Positions 1-8,302 are shown, counted from the stretch's first letter. The stretch is 64,000 bases of DNA from Palleronia sp. THAF1 (GCF_009363795.1 NZ_CP045420.1:911001-975000), one strand, 5' to 3'. Notes: a model not told the origin generated them from the sequence alone. Program-made: numbers and translations.

Positions 1-483
1 GTCCATGCACGTCTTGCCCGCGACGGTGGCCATGTTGCGCGCGGCCGCGGCTTCGAACCATGCGTCGACGCTGGCGGGATGGATCGTGCAAAAGCTGGTC
101 AGCGTGGTGGTGCCGTGCGCCAGCGCCAGGTCGAGCGTCAAATCGGCCTGCTTGCGCGCATAAGTCGGATCGCCGAAGCGCATCTCTTCAGGGAAGGTGT
201 AGGTGTTCAGCCAGTCGATCAGGCGCTTGCCCCACGCCGCGATGATCCCGGTCTGGGGATAATGCATGTGAGCGTCGACGAAGCCGGGGATCAGAAGGCG
301 ATCGCCAAGGTCAATGTGCTCGGCATCGGTGCGGTCGACCGTGTCGACGGGGCCAGCCGCAGCGATGCGACCGTCCTCGATGCGTATCGCGCCATGCGTG
401 TCGTGAACCACCGCCGCCTTGATGGGCGCGGTGAACGGGTCGGCGACGAAGCGCAGGAGGTGTCCGGTAAGAAGCTGGGCCAT
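1..483 (-). CDS. guaD: Guanine deaminase (partial, N-terminal 161 residues; runs off the left edge)
   Basis: Hydrolyses guanine to xanthine in purine catabolism (cytosol). Read on the minus strand from ATG at 481-483, the frame stays open for 161 codons to the window edge, so the C-terminal two thirds are missing. After a short N-terminal beta-sandwich part, residues about 67-78 read GFVDAHMHYPQT, the metal-binding HxH plus the YPQT signature of amidohydrolase-superfamily guanine deaminases. It is followed by the family-typical AAWGKRLIDWLNTYTFPEE. The start is supported by the domain beginning but has no clear Shine-Dalgarno. Divergent from mgtE. A related cytosine/S-adenosylhomocysteine-type deaminase is much less likely given the YPQT and WLNTYTFP motifs. 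Confidence 0.88.
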   Translation of the reverse strand, partial: MAQLLTGHLLRFVADPFTAPIKAAVVHDTHGAIRIEDGRIAAAGPVDTVDRTDAEHIDLGDRLLIPGFVDAHMHYPQTGIIAAWGKRLIDWLNTYTFPEEMRFGDPTYARKQADLTLDLALAHGTTTLTSFCTIHPASVDAWFEAAAARNMATVAGKTCMD

Positions 484-571
484 GACCGGGAGCTAACGCG
501 AAAGCAGGACCTTTTGCGAGGGGCAGATTGCGAAGTCATACCAGTGCGGATCGCGATAGAAGCTTTACCTT

Positions 572-602
572 GCGCGCTTGTCTTCGCTTTCCCCAAGCGC
601 GC
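572..602 (+). promoter_or_regulatory. Inverted repeat in the leader of mgtE
   Basis: Perfect 9-bp arms GCGCGCTTG (572-580) and CAAGCGCGC (594-602) with a pyrimidine-rich 13-nt loop, ending 50 nt before the mgtE ATG. It could be an mRNA leader hairpin controlling mgtE or a dyad operator in the guaD/mgtE divergent region. No M-box riboswitch was recognised. Function is inferred only. Confidence 0.4.
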
Positions 603-652
603 GCCCGGCCTACATCACGTGCCAAAGACGGACCCGACAGAAGGACAACGCA

Positions 653-2032
653 ATGGCGGAGATTGAAGAAGCGGTCGAGCAGGAAGACGACGCCTACGCG
701 CTGGATCGTGAGACGATCCGAGAGGTGCGGGATGCCGTCGACGCCGAGGACCGCGACCGCTTGATGGCCGCGATGGAGCCGATGCACCCGGCCGACATCG
801 CCGACCTTCTGGAACAGTTGGACGAAAGCCCGCGCCACCGTTTGATCCACATGCTGGGTCACGATTTCGACGGGGCGGTGCTGTCCGAACTGGATGAGGG
901 CCTGCGGGAAGACATCATCCGGACGCTATCGCCAGAGGTGTTGACGGGCGCGGTGCGCGGGCTTGAGTCGGACGATGTGGTCGACCTGCTGGAGGACCTT
1001 GAAGAACCGCAGCAGGAAGCCATCCTGGAGGCTCTCGAACGACCCGACCGGATCGCCATCGAGCGCGCCCTGTCGTTCCCGGACGGGTCCGCTGGCCGCT
1101 TGATGCAGCGAGAGGTGGTGACCGCGCCCGAGCATTGGACAGTGGGCGATGCCATCGACTTCATGCGCGCCTCGCTCGATCTGCCGGAGCAGTTCTATCA
1201 CATTGTGCTGGTCGATCCGCGCTTTCGGCCTGTCGGGCAGGTGACGCTGGGCAAGGTCATGTCATCGGATCGCGTCACGCCGCTGAAAGAATTGCTAGAG
1301 CCGAGCTATCGTACCATTCCGGCCACGCAGGACGAGGAGGACGTCGCCTACGCGTTCAACCAGTATCACCTGATCTCTGCTCCTGTCGTCGATGAAGACG
1401 AGCGGTTGGTCGGCGTCATCACCATCGACGACGCGATGACGGTGCTGTCCGAAGAGAACGAGGAAGACTTGCTGCTCCTGGCCGGTGTCGGTGACGAAAG
1501 CATCGCGGACCGCACTCTGCAGATCGCCAAGGTGCGGTTTCCATGGCTTTTGGTGAACTTGGGAACCGCGATCCTGGCGTCACTGGTCATCGCGCAGTTC
1601 GAAGATGTGTTGGCCGCCGTCGTCGCTTTGGCGGTTCTGATGCCCATCGTGGCGTCCATGGGCGGCAACGCGGGCACACAGTCGATGACCGTGGCCGTGC
1701 GCGCCATCGCCACGCGCGATCTGACCGGATCGAACGGCTGGCGGGTCGTACGACGTGAGGTGATGGCGGGTTTTCTGAACGGGCTGGCCTTCGCGGTCAT
1801 CATCGGGATCGTCAGTGTGATCTGGTTTGGCAGCCCGATGCTGGGCGTGGTGATCGCCGCGGCGATGGTCATCAACTTGATCGTGGCCGGGCTCGCCGGA
1901 GTTCTGGTGCCGATCTGCATGGACAAGGCAGGCGTGGACCCGGCGTTGGCGTCTGGGACGTTCGTGACAACGGTGACCGATGTGGTCGGGTTCTTCGCAT
2001 TCCTTGGATTGGCCGGGCTGGTGCTGCTTTAG
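653..2032 (+). CDS. mgtE: Magnesium transporter MgtE
   Basis: Inner-membrane Mg2+ channel/transporter of 459 aa, the usual family length. The cytosolic MgtE N domain (about residues 25-125, rich in acidic helices such as LEDLEEPQQEAIL) is followed by two CBS domains (about 140-255) and five membrane segments (about 285-455). The first part of the pore holds the family signature MPIVASMGGNAGTQS. The N and CBS domains normally sense cytosolic Mg2+ and close the pore. Start chosen at 653 because GAAGG lies 9 nt upstream and the domain begins just after; an upstream in-frame ATG at 578 would add 25 unrelated residues and overlap the leader hairpin. Monocistronic or with the downstream cyclo-ligase (52-nt gap). 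Confidence 0.95.
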   Translation: MAEIEEAVEQEDDAYALDRETIREVRDAVDAEDRDRLMAAMEPMHPADIADLLEQLDESPRHRLIHMLGHDFDGAVLSELDEGLREDIIRTLSPEVLTGAVRGLESDDVVDLLEDLEEPQQEAILEALERPDRIAIERALSFPDGSAGRLMQREVVTAPEHWTVGDAIDFMRASLDLPEQFYHIVLVDPRFRPVGQVTLGKVMSSDRVTPLKELLEPSYRTIPATQDEEDVAYAFNQYHLISAPVVDEDERLVGVITIDDAMTVLSEENEEDLLLLAGVGDESIADRTLQIAKVRFPWLLVNLGTAILASLVIAQFEDVLAAVVALAVLMPIVASMGGNAGTQSMTVAVRAIATRDLTGSNGWRVVRREVMAGFLNGLAFAVIIGIVSVIWFGSPMLGVVIAAAMVINLIVAGLAGVLVPICMDKAGVDPALASGTFVTTVTDVVGFFAFLGLAGLVLL

Positions 2033-2055
2033 GCCGTGCGCGGTTGGTGAGGATG

Positions 2056-2088
2056 GATTTGGGTATTTGTGAAAGCAAAGACGGATGA
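2056..2088 (+). repeat. Tail-only copy of the dispersed intergenic repeat
   Basis: The segment GGGTATTTGTGAAAGCAAAG (2060-2079) followed by ACGGATGAG resembles, in the same sense, the reverse complement of 59911-59937 (GTATTTGGGAAAACAAAGA). More distantly it resembles the GAGGTATTTNNNGAACNATGAA tails of the copies at 8303, 32344 and 57604. It runs into the start codon of the next gene. Confidence 0.45.
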
Positions 2089-2636
2089 GTCTGGCTGCGG
2101 ATAAGGCACTGGCGCGAAAGGCGGCTTTGGCGCGGCGCAAGGTGGCGCACGCGGCGGCCGGGCCGGGTTGCGCGGATCGCTTGATCGAGGTGCTGCAAGG
2201 GCATCGGGGCCGCGCGGTTGCCGGGTATGCTCCGATCGGGACAGAGATCGACCCGACGCCAGCGATGGCGGCGCATGACGGGCCGGTCTGCCTGCCGGTG
2301 ATCGACGGCGACGGCCTGCCGTTGCGATTTCGGAAATGGTCGCCCGGTTGCGCCATGCAAGCGGGCGCCTTCGGGGCGATGGTGCCCGCGTCGGGGGCAT
2401 GGCTGGTGCCGGACGTGCTGATCGTGCCGCTGGTGGCGTTCGATCGGTCCGGCGGACGGCTGGGGTATGGCGGCGGGTTCTACGACCGGACGTTGGCGGA
2501 ATTGCGCGCGGCTGGCCCCGTCACCGCCATCGGCTTTGCCTATGCTGCGCAAGAGGCTGACGCCTTGGTGCAGGAGGCAACGGATGCCCCGCTCGATCAG
2601 ATCGTGACCGAGCGGGAGGTGATCGTTCCCGGCTAA
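2085..2636 (+). CDS. 5-formyltetrahydrofolate cyclo-ligase
   Basis: Converts 5-formyl-THF plus ATP to 5,10-methenyl-THF, salvaging an otherwise dead-end folate (cytosol). At 183 aa it matches the family. The N-terminal helix has the basic substrate/phosphate residues (ALARKAALARRKVAHA). The middle contains PLRFRKW (folate-binding region), and the C-terminal part has the hallmark GYGGGFYDRTL at about 129-139 for ATP binding, preceded by VPLVAFDRSGGRLG. It starts 52 nt after mgtE, so co-transcription is possible. Functionally it links to folD and the formate dehydrogenase at the other end of the window. E. coli ygfA/fau is the equivalent. Confidence 0.93.
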   Translation: MSLAADKALARKAALARRKVAHAAAGPGCADRLIEVLQGHRGRAVAGYAPIGTEIDPTPAMAAHDGPVCLPVIDGDGLPLRFRKWSPGCAMQAGAFGAMVPASGAWLVPDVLIVPLVAFDRSGGRLGYGGGFYDRTLAELRAAGPVTAIGFAYAAQEADALVQEATDAPLDQIVTEREVIVPG

Positions 2637-2642
2637 GGGTGT

Positions 2643-3137
2643 TCAGTTGGTGGCGGGCATGTTGCCGTGATCCATGCCCTCGTGATCCATCGCCGTGCCA
2701 TCGCGGGGTTCGACGTTGAAGGTCACGTCAACGTCTCCAGCGGTCTCGAAGACAAGCGTGGCGTTCAGCGTGTCGCCATCCTTCAGGGGCGTTCCGTCCA
2801 GTCCCATGAACATCACGTGGCGTCCGGCGGGCTGGAAGATGATGCTTTCGCCTGCGCCGATCTCGACGGCTTCCAGATGCATCATCTTGGCGATGTCGCC
2901 CTCCATGACGGTCTCATGGATCATGGTGGTCGGCACGCCTTCGGCCCGGGCCGCGATCAGCCGGTCCGGCGTGTCGCCTGCGTTGGTGACGGTCATGTAG
3001 CCCGCCGCGGTGCGGGCCATTCCGGCGCTTTCGGCGATGTAGGGGTGGTTAATGGTGATTTTGCCAACGCTGTAGTCGTGTGCGGAAAGGGCGGTCGCGC
3101 AGAGGGCCGCTGCGACGGTCGATAGGAGCAGTTTCAT
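2643..3137 (-). CDS. Periplasmic copper chaperone PCu(A)C
   Basis: Secreted Cu(I) carrier that delivers copper to cytochrome oxidase assembly. At 164 aa it has a signal peptide (residues 1-19, ending ALSA) followed by HDYSVG. The diagnostic H-X10-M-X21-H-X-M ligand set is intact: H74, M85, H107, M109. The C-terminus carries a Met/His-rich tail (about 150-160, MDHEGMDHGNM), which often binds extra copper. It converges with the cyclo-ligase gene (6-bp gap) and is 36 bp downstream of a small DUF2946-like gene on the same strand, a common copper-related pairing. A role in Cu_A/Cu_B site metallation is inferred from the family. Confidence 0.93.
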   Translation of the reverse strand: MKLLLSTVAAALCATALSAHDYSVGKITINHPYIAESAGMARTAAGYMTVTNAGDTPDRLIAARAEGVPTTMIHETVMEGDIAKMMHLEAVEIGAGESIIFQPAGRHVMFMGLDGTPLKDGDTLNATLVFETAGDVDVTFNVEPRDGTAMDHEGMDHGNMPATN

Positions 3138-3173
3138 GGGATGGGTCCTGTTCTGTCTGATGGAAAGTTTGGA

Positions 3174-3506
3174 TCAGGCAGACAGGGGTGGCGCGCGGGC
3201 CGGGTTCAGATCGACGGCGTCCGTGGCGAAGGGGGGCAGGGTCATCCATGCGCTGGTGAACGACGTCCCAATCTGTGTCGGCGGTGCGCTACGCACGCTG
3301 GCATCAAGCGTTGGCGCGATCAGGCAGTCGTGGTCGCTTGCGGCGACGGTCTCGACCGGCATGCCGTCGGCGTCGAGCGTGACGCGCACGCGTTCGGACC
3401 CGATGCACAGCACCACCGACTGAGCGCCCGCCAGCACAGCAAGCGCGCCGCCGAAAGCGGGCAGCAGCAGCGATACGGACATCACGAGGGCGAGTAGGCG
3501 GGTCAT
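3174..3506 (-). CDS. Small membrane/secreted protein, DUF2946-like
   Basis: 110 aa starting at MTRLLALV (ATG at 3504-3506). It has an N-terminal hydrophobic segment (about 3-30), then a small domain with two spaced cysteines in VVLCIGSERVRVTLDADG and SDHDCLIAP. This layout resembles DUF2946 proteins, which are often encoded beside PCu(A)C or copper genes; the function is unknown. A longer upstream reading would run into the oppositely oriented phosphoesterase gene, so the short start is preferred. Probably co-transcribed with the copper chaperone 36 bp downstream. Confidence 0.7.
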   Translation of the reverse strand: MTRLLALVMSVSLLLPAFGGALAVLAGAQSVVLCIGSERVRVTLDADGMPVETVAASDHDCLIAPTLDASVRSAPPTQIGTSFTSAWMTLPPFATDAVDLNPARAPPLSA

Positions 3507-3599
3507 GGCGCGGGGGATACGACAGCGCGCGCGCCACGACCAGCGCGTTCGCGTCGCACCGGACTTGCCAGCGCGCGGTTCGGGATAGATACGACGCCT

Positions 3600-4406
3600 A
3601 TGAACATTCTCTTTCTTGGCGATGTGATGGGCCGGTCCGGCCGGACCGCGATCACCGAACGGTTGGCCGCGCTGAAGGCAGAGCTGGCCGTCGATTTCTG
3701 TGTGGTGAACGGCGAGAACGCGACGAACGGCGCGGGGCTGTCGGCGGCCCACGCGCGGCTGTTGCTAGAAGCAGGGGCCGATGCGGTGACGCTGGGCGAT
3801 CATGCCTTCGATCAGAAGGACATGTTGCAGTTTTGCGAGACAGAGCCGCGCATCGTGCGGCCGCTGAACTACTCCAAGGCCGCGCCGGGCCGTGGCGCGC
3901 GCGTGTTCGAGGTGCCGGGCGGACGGCGCATCCTTGTGGCGCAGGCGCTGGGGCAGGTCTTTATGAAGCGGCCCTTCGACGATCCGTTTTCCGCCATAGA
4001 GCCTGTGCTGAGGAACGCCACCTTGGGGGCCGCGGTGCAGGCGACGTTGGTGGATATCCACTGCGAAGCAACATCCGAGAAGATGGCCATGGGCCATTTC
4101 TGCGATGGTCGCGCGTCGGTCGTGGTGGGCACGCACACCCATGTGCCGACCGCCGACGCCACGATCCTGTCACGAGGGACGGCGTTCCAGACGGATGCAG
4201 GCATGTGCGGTGATTACGACAGCGTCATCGGCATGGACAAGGAAGAGCCCCTGCGCCGTTTCCTGACCGGGATGCCCAAGGGCCGGTTCGAGCCTGCGGG
4301 CGGCGAGGCGACGCTGTCGGGTCTGTTCGTGAAGACCGACGACGCGACGGGCAAAGCCGTTGAGGTGCAGATGATCCGGCGCGGCGGTCGGCTGCAAGTG
4401 GCGTGA
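3600..4406 (+). CDS. YmdB-family metallophosphoesterase (TIGR00282-type)
   Basis: 268-aa calcineurin-like phosphoesterase of the YmdB group, cytosolic, with cyclic-nucleotide phosphodiesterase activity reported for the Bacillus member. Metal-site motifs are visible: GDVMGRSGR at about 7-15, VNGENATNG at about 38-46, GDHAFDQ at about 66-72, and the histidines in VGTHTHVPTAD at about 176-186. Length and motif order fit a complete gene. No Shine-Dalgarno precedes the ATG and a TTGCCA element lies about 35 nt upstream, so a leaderless transcript is possible. Its stop overlaps the GTG start of the next gene by 4 nt, implying coupled translation. Confidence 0.9.
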   Translation: MNILFLGDVMGRSGRTAITERLAALKAELAVDFCVVNGENATNGAGLSAAHARLLLEAGADAVTLGDHAFDQKDMLQFCETEPRIVRPLNYSKAAPGRGARVFEVPGGRRILVAQALGQVFMKRPFDDPFSAIEPVLRNATLGAAVQATLVDIHCEATSEKMAMGHFCDGRASVVVGTHTHVPTADATILSRGTAFQTDAGMCGDYDSVIGMDKEEPLRRFLTGMPKGRFEPAGGEATLSGLFVKTDDATGKAVEVQMIRRGGRLQVA

Positions 4407-5290
4407 GCCAGCTTCGACTGACCGCGCTTCTGATCTTGCTGGGATCGGGGTGGGGCCTGTCGCAGCCGCTGACCAAGATCGCCGTGTCGGGCGGTGCCGC
4501 GCCGATGGGTCTGGTGTTCTGGCAGCTTTTGATTGGCGGGCTTTTCCTGTCGCTTATCGTGATCCGGCGGGGTGTGCCGCACGTCACGCGCGCGCGGCTG
4601 CGCGTCTGGATCGTGATCGCTCTGATCGGGAACGTCCTGCCCAGCATCGCGACCTACTCTGCCGCGCGTGATCTGCCTGCTGGGCTGATGGCGATCCTTC
4701 TGTCCACTGTTCCGCTGTTCGGGTTCGTCTACGCCCTGATCCTGTCGTTGGAGCGGTTTCGCCTGCGGCGTGCCGTGGGTCTGCTGATCGGCTTATCGGG
4801 CGTTCTGCTGCTGATCGTGCCAGAGGCGAGCTTGCCCGACCGCGCCATGGTGGCCGTCATCCCTATCGCGTTGATCGGGTCGCTGTTCTACGGCGCGGAA
4901 AGCAACGTGATCGCGAAATGGGGTGTTGCAGGCATGGCACCGGTAGAGGTGTTGGCGGGTGCCACCCTGATCGGTGCTTTGATGTTGCTGCCGGTGACGG
5001 TGGCCACGGGGCAGATGGCGGTACCAATAAGCTGGGGCGCGCCAGAGACGGCGCTGGTGTTGTCTGCCATCGTCCACGCCTGCGTCTACACCGGGTTCGT
5101 TTGGCTGGTGGGGCAGGCGGGGCCGGTGTTCGCGGTGCAGATTTCCTACGTCGTGACGCTGACGGGGATCGGCTGGGCGATGCTACTGCTGGGCGAAAGC
5201 TACTCTGGCTGGATTTGGGGCGCGCTGGCGCTGATGTTGGGCGGTATGGCGCTTGTACAACCTCGGCCCGCTTTACCGCAAGCGGTGTAG
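4403..5290 (+). CDS. DMT-superfamily (EamA) transporter
   Basis: 295-aa inner-membrane protein with about ten hydrophobic helices arranged as two EamA repeats (about 5-135 and 150-285), the usual drug/metabolite exporter length. Repeat features include LLGSGWGLSQPLTK near the N-terminus and the E-R following LILSLE. The GTG start (4403-4405) overlaps the TGA of the phosphoesterase gene, which decides the start. Substrate cannot be told from sequence. The gene ends 30 nt before a long inverted repeat that covers the start of the next permease gene. Confidence 0.88.
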   Translation: MSQLRLTALLILLGSGWGLSQPLTKIAVSGGAAPMGLVFWQLLIGGLFLSLIVIRRGVPHVTRARLRVWIVIALIGNVLPSIATYSAARDLPAGLMAILLSTVPLFGFVYALILSLERFRLRRAVGLLIGLSGVLLLIVPEASLPDRAMVAVIPIALIGSLFYGAESNVIAKWGVAGMAPVEVLAGATLIGALMLLPVTVATGQMAVPISWGAPETALVLSAIVHACVYTGFVWLVGQAGPVFAVQISYVVTLTGIGWAMLLLGESYSGWIWGALALMLGGMALVQPRPALPQAV

Positions 5291-5319
5291 AGTGCGGCCC
5301 CTTGCGCAGTCTCGCCGGG

Positions 5320-5364
5320 CATCGCTAGGGTCGCGCGACCTTATCGGCGGTGACCCTAGCGATG
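5320..5364 (+). promoter_or_regulatory. Long hairpin spanning the start codon of the downstream permease gene
   Basis: Perfect 13-bp inverted repeat: CATCGCTAGGGTC (5320-5332) and GACCCTAGCGATG (5352-5364). A G-U and a C-G pair can extend it inward to 15 pairs with a 15-nt loop. The 3' arm ends exactly with the ATG at 5362-5364, and the alternative GTG start (5350) lies at the loop edge. No U-tract follows, so a translation-control stem or a DNA operator fits better than a terminator. Confidence 0.55.
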
Positions 5365-7140
5365 ATCCAAGCTCAGCTTGACCCGACACTCATGGCGATC
5401 CTGGCCTTCGCCACCGTCATCGTCATGTTCGTGTTGTTCGCGCGCGAGGCTTACCCGACAGAGGTCGTGGCCATCGGCGGTGCGGCCTTCCTGTTCGCCA
5501 CCGGCATCCTGCCATACGCCGCCGCGCTGGAGGTTCTGTCGAACCCCGCCCCCTGGACCATCGCCGCGATGTTCCTGATCATGGGCGGGCTGGTGCGCAC
5601 CGGTGCGCTGCAATGGCTGACAGAGCTTGCCGACAGCCGCGCGGAACTGCGCCCCAAACGGACGCTGGTGCTGATGCTGGGGGCCGTGGCCGTGGGATCG
5701 GCCTTCATGAACAACACGCCGGTCGTCGTCGTGATGATCCCGGTCTTCGTGCAGCTGGCCAAGCGGCTAGGCGTTTCACCGTCCAAGGTGCTGATCCCGC
5801 TGAGCTATGCCGCGATTATGGGCGGCACGCTGACGCTGATAGGCACCTCGACGAACCTGCTGGTGGACGGCGTCGCCCGTGCGCGGGGGCTGGAGCCGTT
5901 TTCGATTTTCGAGATCATGCCGCTGGGGATTATCCAGATCACGGTCGGCGCGACTTATCTGGCCTTTGTCGGGCGTAAACTGCTGCCGGAACGCGACTCG
6001 CTGTCGTCGCTGATCTCGGAACGCCGAAAGATGAAGTATTTTACAGAGGTCGCGATTCCTGAAGGCTCTTCCCTCGTGGGCGATCCAGTGCAGGACGTGG
6101 ACATCTTCAAGCGCGAAGGCGGGCGCGTGATCGACGTTCTGCGCGGCGATGCCTCGTTGCGGCGGGATATGGCCTCTGTCGTGCTTGAAGCGGGCGACCG
6201 TGTGGTGCTGCGCACCGAGATGGCCGAGTTGATGAGCCTGAAGGAAAACCCAGATCTGAAGTCCGTGGACCGCCTGTCCTCGGTCGAAACACAGACGGTC
6301 GAGGTTCTGATCACGCCCGGTTGCCGCATGGTCGGGCGCAGCCTGGGCGCGATGCGCCTGCGCCGTCGCTACGGTGTCTATCCGCTGGCCGTGCATCGCA
6401 GAAATCAGAACACGGGGCGGCAGCTGGATGAGGTCGTCGTGCGCGTGGGCGACACCCTGCTGTTGGAAGGCGCGATGGGCGATATACAGCGGCTTGCGAC
6501 GGATATGGACCTTGTAGATATCGCGCAGCCGACTGCGCAGGGCTATCGCCGCTCCAAGGCCCCGGTGGCCATCGGGGCCTTGGCGGGCGTGGTGATCCTG
6601 TCGGCGCTGGGCGTCGCGCCGATCCTTGGGCTGGCAGTGGTGGCGACCGCGATCATCCTGCTGGCCCGATGCATCGACAGCGACGAGGCGTTTTCCTTCG
6701 TCGACGGCCCTTTGCTCGCGCTGATCTTCGCCATGTTGGCCGTTGGTGCGGGGCTAGAGGCTTCGGGGGCCATCGAATTGCTGGTGGGCTGGCTGTCGCC
6801 CGTGCTGGCGGATCTGCCGCCCTGGGCCGTTGTTATGGTGATCTACCTGATTGCCACGACGCTGACGGAAATGGTGTCGAACAACGCCGTGGGTGTGATC
6901 CTGACGCCCATCGCGATCCAGCTGGGCGTCAGTCTCGGCTACGATCCGCGCGCGCTGGTCGTGGCAGTGATGTTCGCGGCATCCTCTGCCTTCTCGACAC
7001 CCATCGGCTACCAGACAAACATGCTGGTCTTTGGTCCCGGTGGCTACAAGTTCACCGACTTCATGCGCGTAGGTATTCCGATGAACCTTCTACTGGCAGT
7101 GTCCGCGTCCTTCGCGATCCCCCTGATTTGGCCGCTGTGA
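5362..7140 (+). CDS. SLC13/DASS-type permease with RCK_C (TrkA-C) domains
   Basis: 592-aa inner-membrane anion/dicarboxylate-type transporter. Two membrane halves (about 10-200 and 395-590) flank a soluble insert with two TrkA-C-like domains (about 205-290 and 300-385, each with an EAGDRVVLR- or VGDTLLLEG-type strand). The paired substrate/Na+ motifs are present as GTSTNLLVDG in the first half and GYQTNMLVFGPGGY in the second. NNTPVVVVMIP and SNNAVGVILTPIA are the matching helices. An in-frame GTG at 5350 would add four residues; neither start has a good ribosome site, and the ATG lies inside a hairpin. Substrate (sulfate, tricarboxylate or another anion) cannot be assigned. The next gene overlaps its stop as TGATG. 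Confidence 0.9.
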   Translation: MIQAQLDPTLMAILAFATVIVMFVLFAREAYPTEVVAIGGAAFLFATGILPYAAALEVLSNPAPWTIAAMFLIMGGLVRTGALQWLTELADSRAELRPKRTLVLMLGAVAVGSAFMNNTPVVVVMIPVFVQLAKRLGVSPSKVLIPLSYAAIMGGTLTLIGTSTNLLVDGVARARGLEPFSIFEIMPLGIIQITVGATYLAFVGRKLLPERDSLSSLISERRKMKYFTEVAIPEGSSLVGDPVQDVDIFKREGGRVIDVLRGDASLRRDMASVVLEAGDRVVLRTEMAELMSLKENPDLKSVDRLSSVETQTVEVLITPGCRMVGRSLGAMRLRRRYGVYPLAVHRRNQNTGRQLDEVVVRVGDTLLLEGAMGDIQRLATDMDLVDIAQPTAQGYRRSKAPVAIGALAGVVILSALGVAPILGLAVVATAIILLARCIDSDEAFSFVDGPLLALIFAMLAVGAGLEASGAIELLVGWLSPVLADLPPWAVVMVIYLIATTLTEMVSNNAVGVILTPIAIQLGVSLGYDPRALVVAVMFAASSAFSTPIGYQTNMLVFGPGGYKFTDFMRVGIPMNLLLAVSASFAIPLIWPL

Positions 7141-7472
7141 TGTGGCGGCTGGCTTCCATCCTGTTGCTGGCCGCCTGCGCCACCGCGCCCGATGCGCCGC
7201 GCGTGTCCAGCGGATCGGTTAGCCCCCGTGCGGTCACGCTGTTCGCGGACAACGTGACGGCACGGATGTCGGATGGCGCGCTGTGTACCGCCGTGCGGGA
7301 AGGGCGGTCGGGACCGTGGAGCGCGACGCTTTCTGGCTGCCCGCACCGCTGGCCCGTCGCCGTGCTGCGCCCCAGCTCGCGCCCGCGCCTGCCACTTGTG
7401 CGCAGCGACGCCGACCCTTGGGTGACGCTTGGCGCGCCGACCGGGCCGCTGGGATTTGCACCGCCCCGCTGA
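7140..7472 (+). CDS. Small putative lipoprotein
   Basis: 110 aa. Begins [13 protein letters not shown], a short signal ending in an LAAC lipobox with Cys13 as the likely lipidated residue; alanine at +2 predicts outer-membrane sorting. The mature part has two more cysteines ([17 protein letters not shown]) that could form a disulfide, and a basic, proline-rich C-terminus. Its ATG overlaps the permease stop (TGATG), suggesting coupled translation. No family recognised; conserved small lipoproteins of this kind are common in Rhodobacteraceae. Confidence 0.72.
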   Translation: MWRLASILLLAACATAPDAPRVSSGSVSPRAVTLFADNVTARMSDGALCTAVREGRSGPWSATLSGCPHRWPVAVLRPSSRPRLPLVRSDADPWVTLGAPTGPLGFAPPR

Positions 7473-7551
7473 CACCGGCGCATACTGGGGTTGCGGCACC
7501 GGGGGCACGCGGCCTATATCCGGCGCGGTTCTTGAAAGATCGGAGACGCAC

Positions 7552-8298
7552 ATGGCCGGCCATTCCAAATGGGCGAACATCCAGCATCGCAAGGGGCGGC
7601 AGGACGCCGCGCGTTCGAAGCTGTTTTCCAAGCTGGCGAAGGAAATCACCGTCGCCGCCAAGATGGGCGACCCCGATCCCGACAAGAACCCCCGCCTGCG
7701 TCTGGCCGTGAAAGAGGCGAAGTCCCAATCCGTGCCGAAAGACGTGATCGACCGTGCGATCAAGAAGTCCCAAGGTGGCGACTCCGAGAACTACGAGGAA
7801 ATCCGGTACGAAGGATACGGCCCTTCCGGCGTTGCGATCATCGTCGAGGCGATGACGGACAACCGCAACCGGACGGCATCTACCGTGCGCTCGACCTTCT
7901 CGAAGAACGGAGGCAATCTGGGAGAAACCGGCAGCGTGTCGTTCATGTTCGACCGCAAGGGGCAGGTCATCTACCCCGTGTCGGTCGGTGACGCCGACGA
8001 CGTGATGATGGCCGCAATCGAAGCCGGGGCAGAGGACGTGGAAAGCTCCGATGACGGGCATGTCGTCTGGTGCGCGAACACCGATCTGAACGAAGTCTCT
8101 TCGAAGCTGGAGGAACAACTGGGCGAGTCTGAGACGACCAAGCTGGTCTGGCGTCCGCAGACGACGACCGAGCTGGATCTGGAAGGCATGCAGAAGCTGA
8201 TGAAGCTGATGGACGCGCTGGACGACGATGACGACGTGCAGAACGTGACCGCCAACTTCGAGACCTCGGACGAGGTCATGGCGCAGCTGGACGGGTAG
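7552..8298 (+). CDS. yebC: YebC/PmpR-family DNA-binding / translation-associated protein
   Basis: 248 aa, full length for the family. The invariant N-terminus [18 protein letters not shown] is followed by the three-domain fold, with [21 protein letters not shown] at about 91-111 and [13 protein letters not shown] at about 121-133. Cytosolic protein; in different species it is described as a transcriptional regulator or as aiding ribosomes at poly-proline. The start is fixed by GGAGA 6 nt upstream and by the conserved N-terminus; longer upstream readings are spurious. Acidic C-terminal stretch ([10 protein letters not shown]). Followed by a GC-rich dyad of the dispersed repeat. Confidence 0.96.
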   Translation: MAGHSKWANIQHRKGRQDAARSKLFSKLAKEITVAAKMGDPDPDKNPRLRLAVKEAKSQSVPKDVIDRAIKKSQGGDSENYEEIRYEGYGPSGVAIIVEAMTDNRNRTASTVRSTFSKNGGNLGETGSVSFMFDRKGQVIYPVSVGDADDVMMAAIEAGAEDVESSDDGHVVWCANTDLNEVSSKLEEQLGESETTKLVWRPQTTTELDLEGMQKLMKLMDALDDDDDVQNVTANFETSDEVMAQLDG

Positions 8299-8302
8299 GG
8301 AA

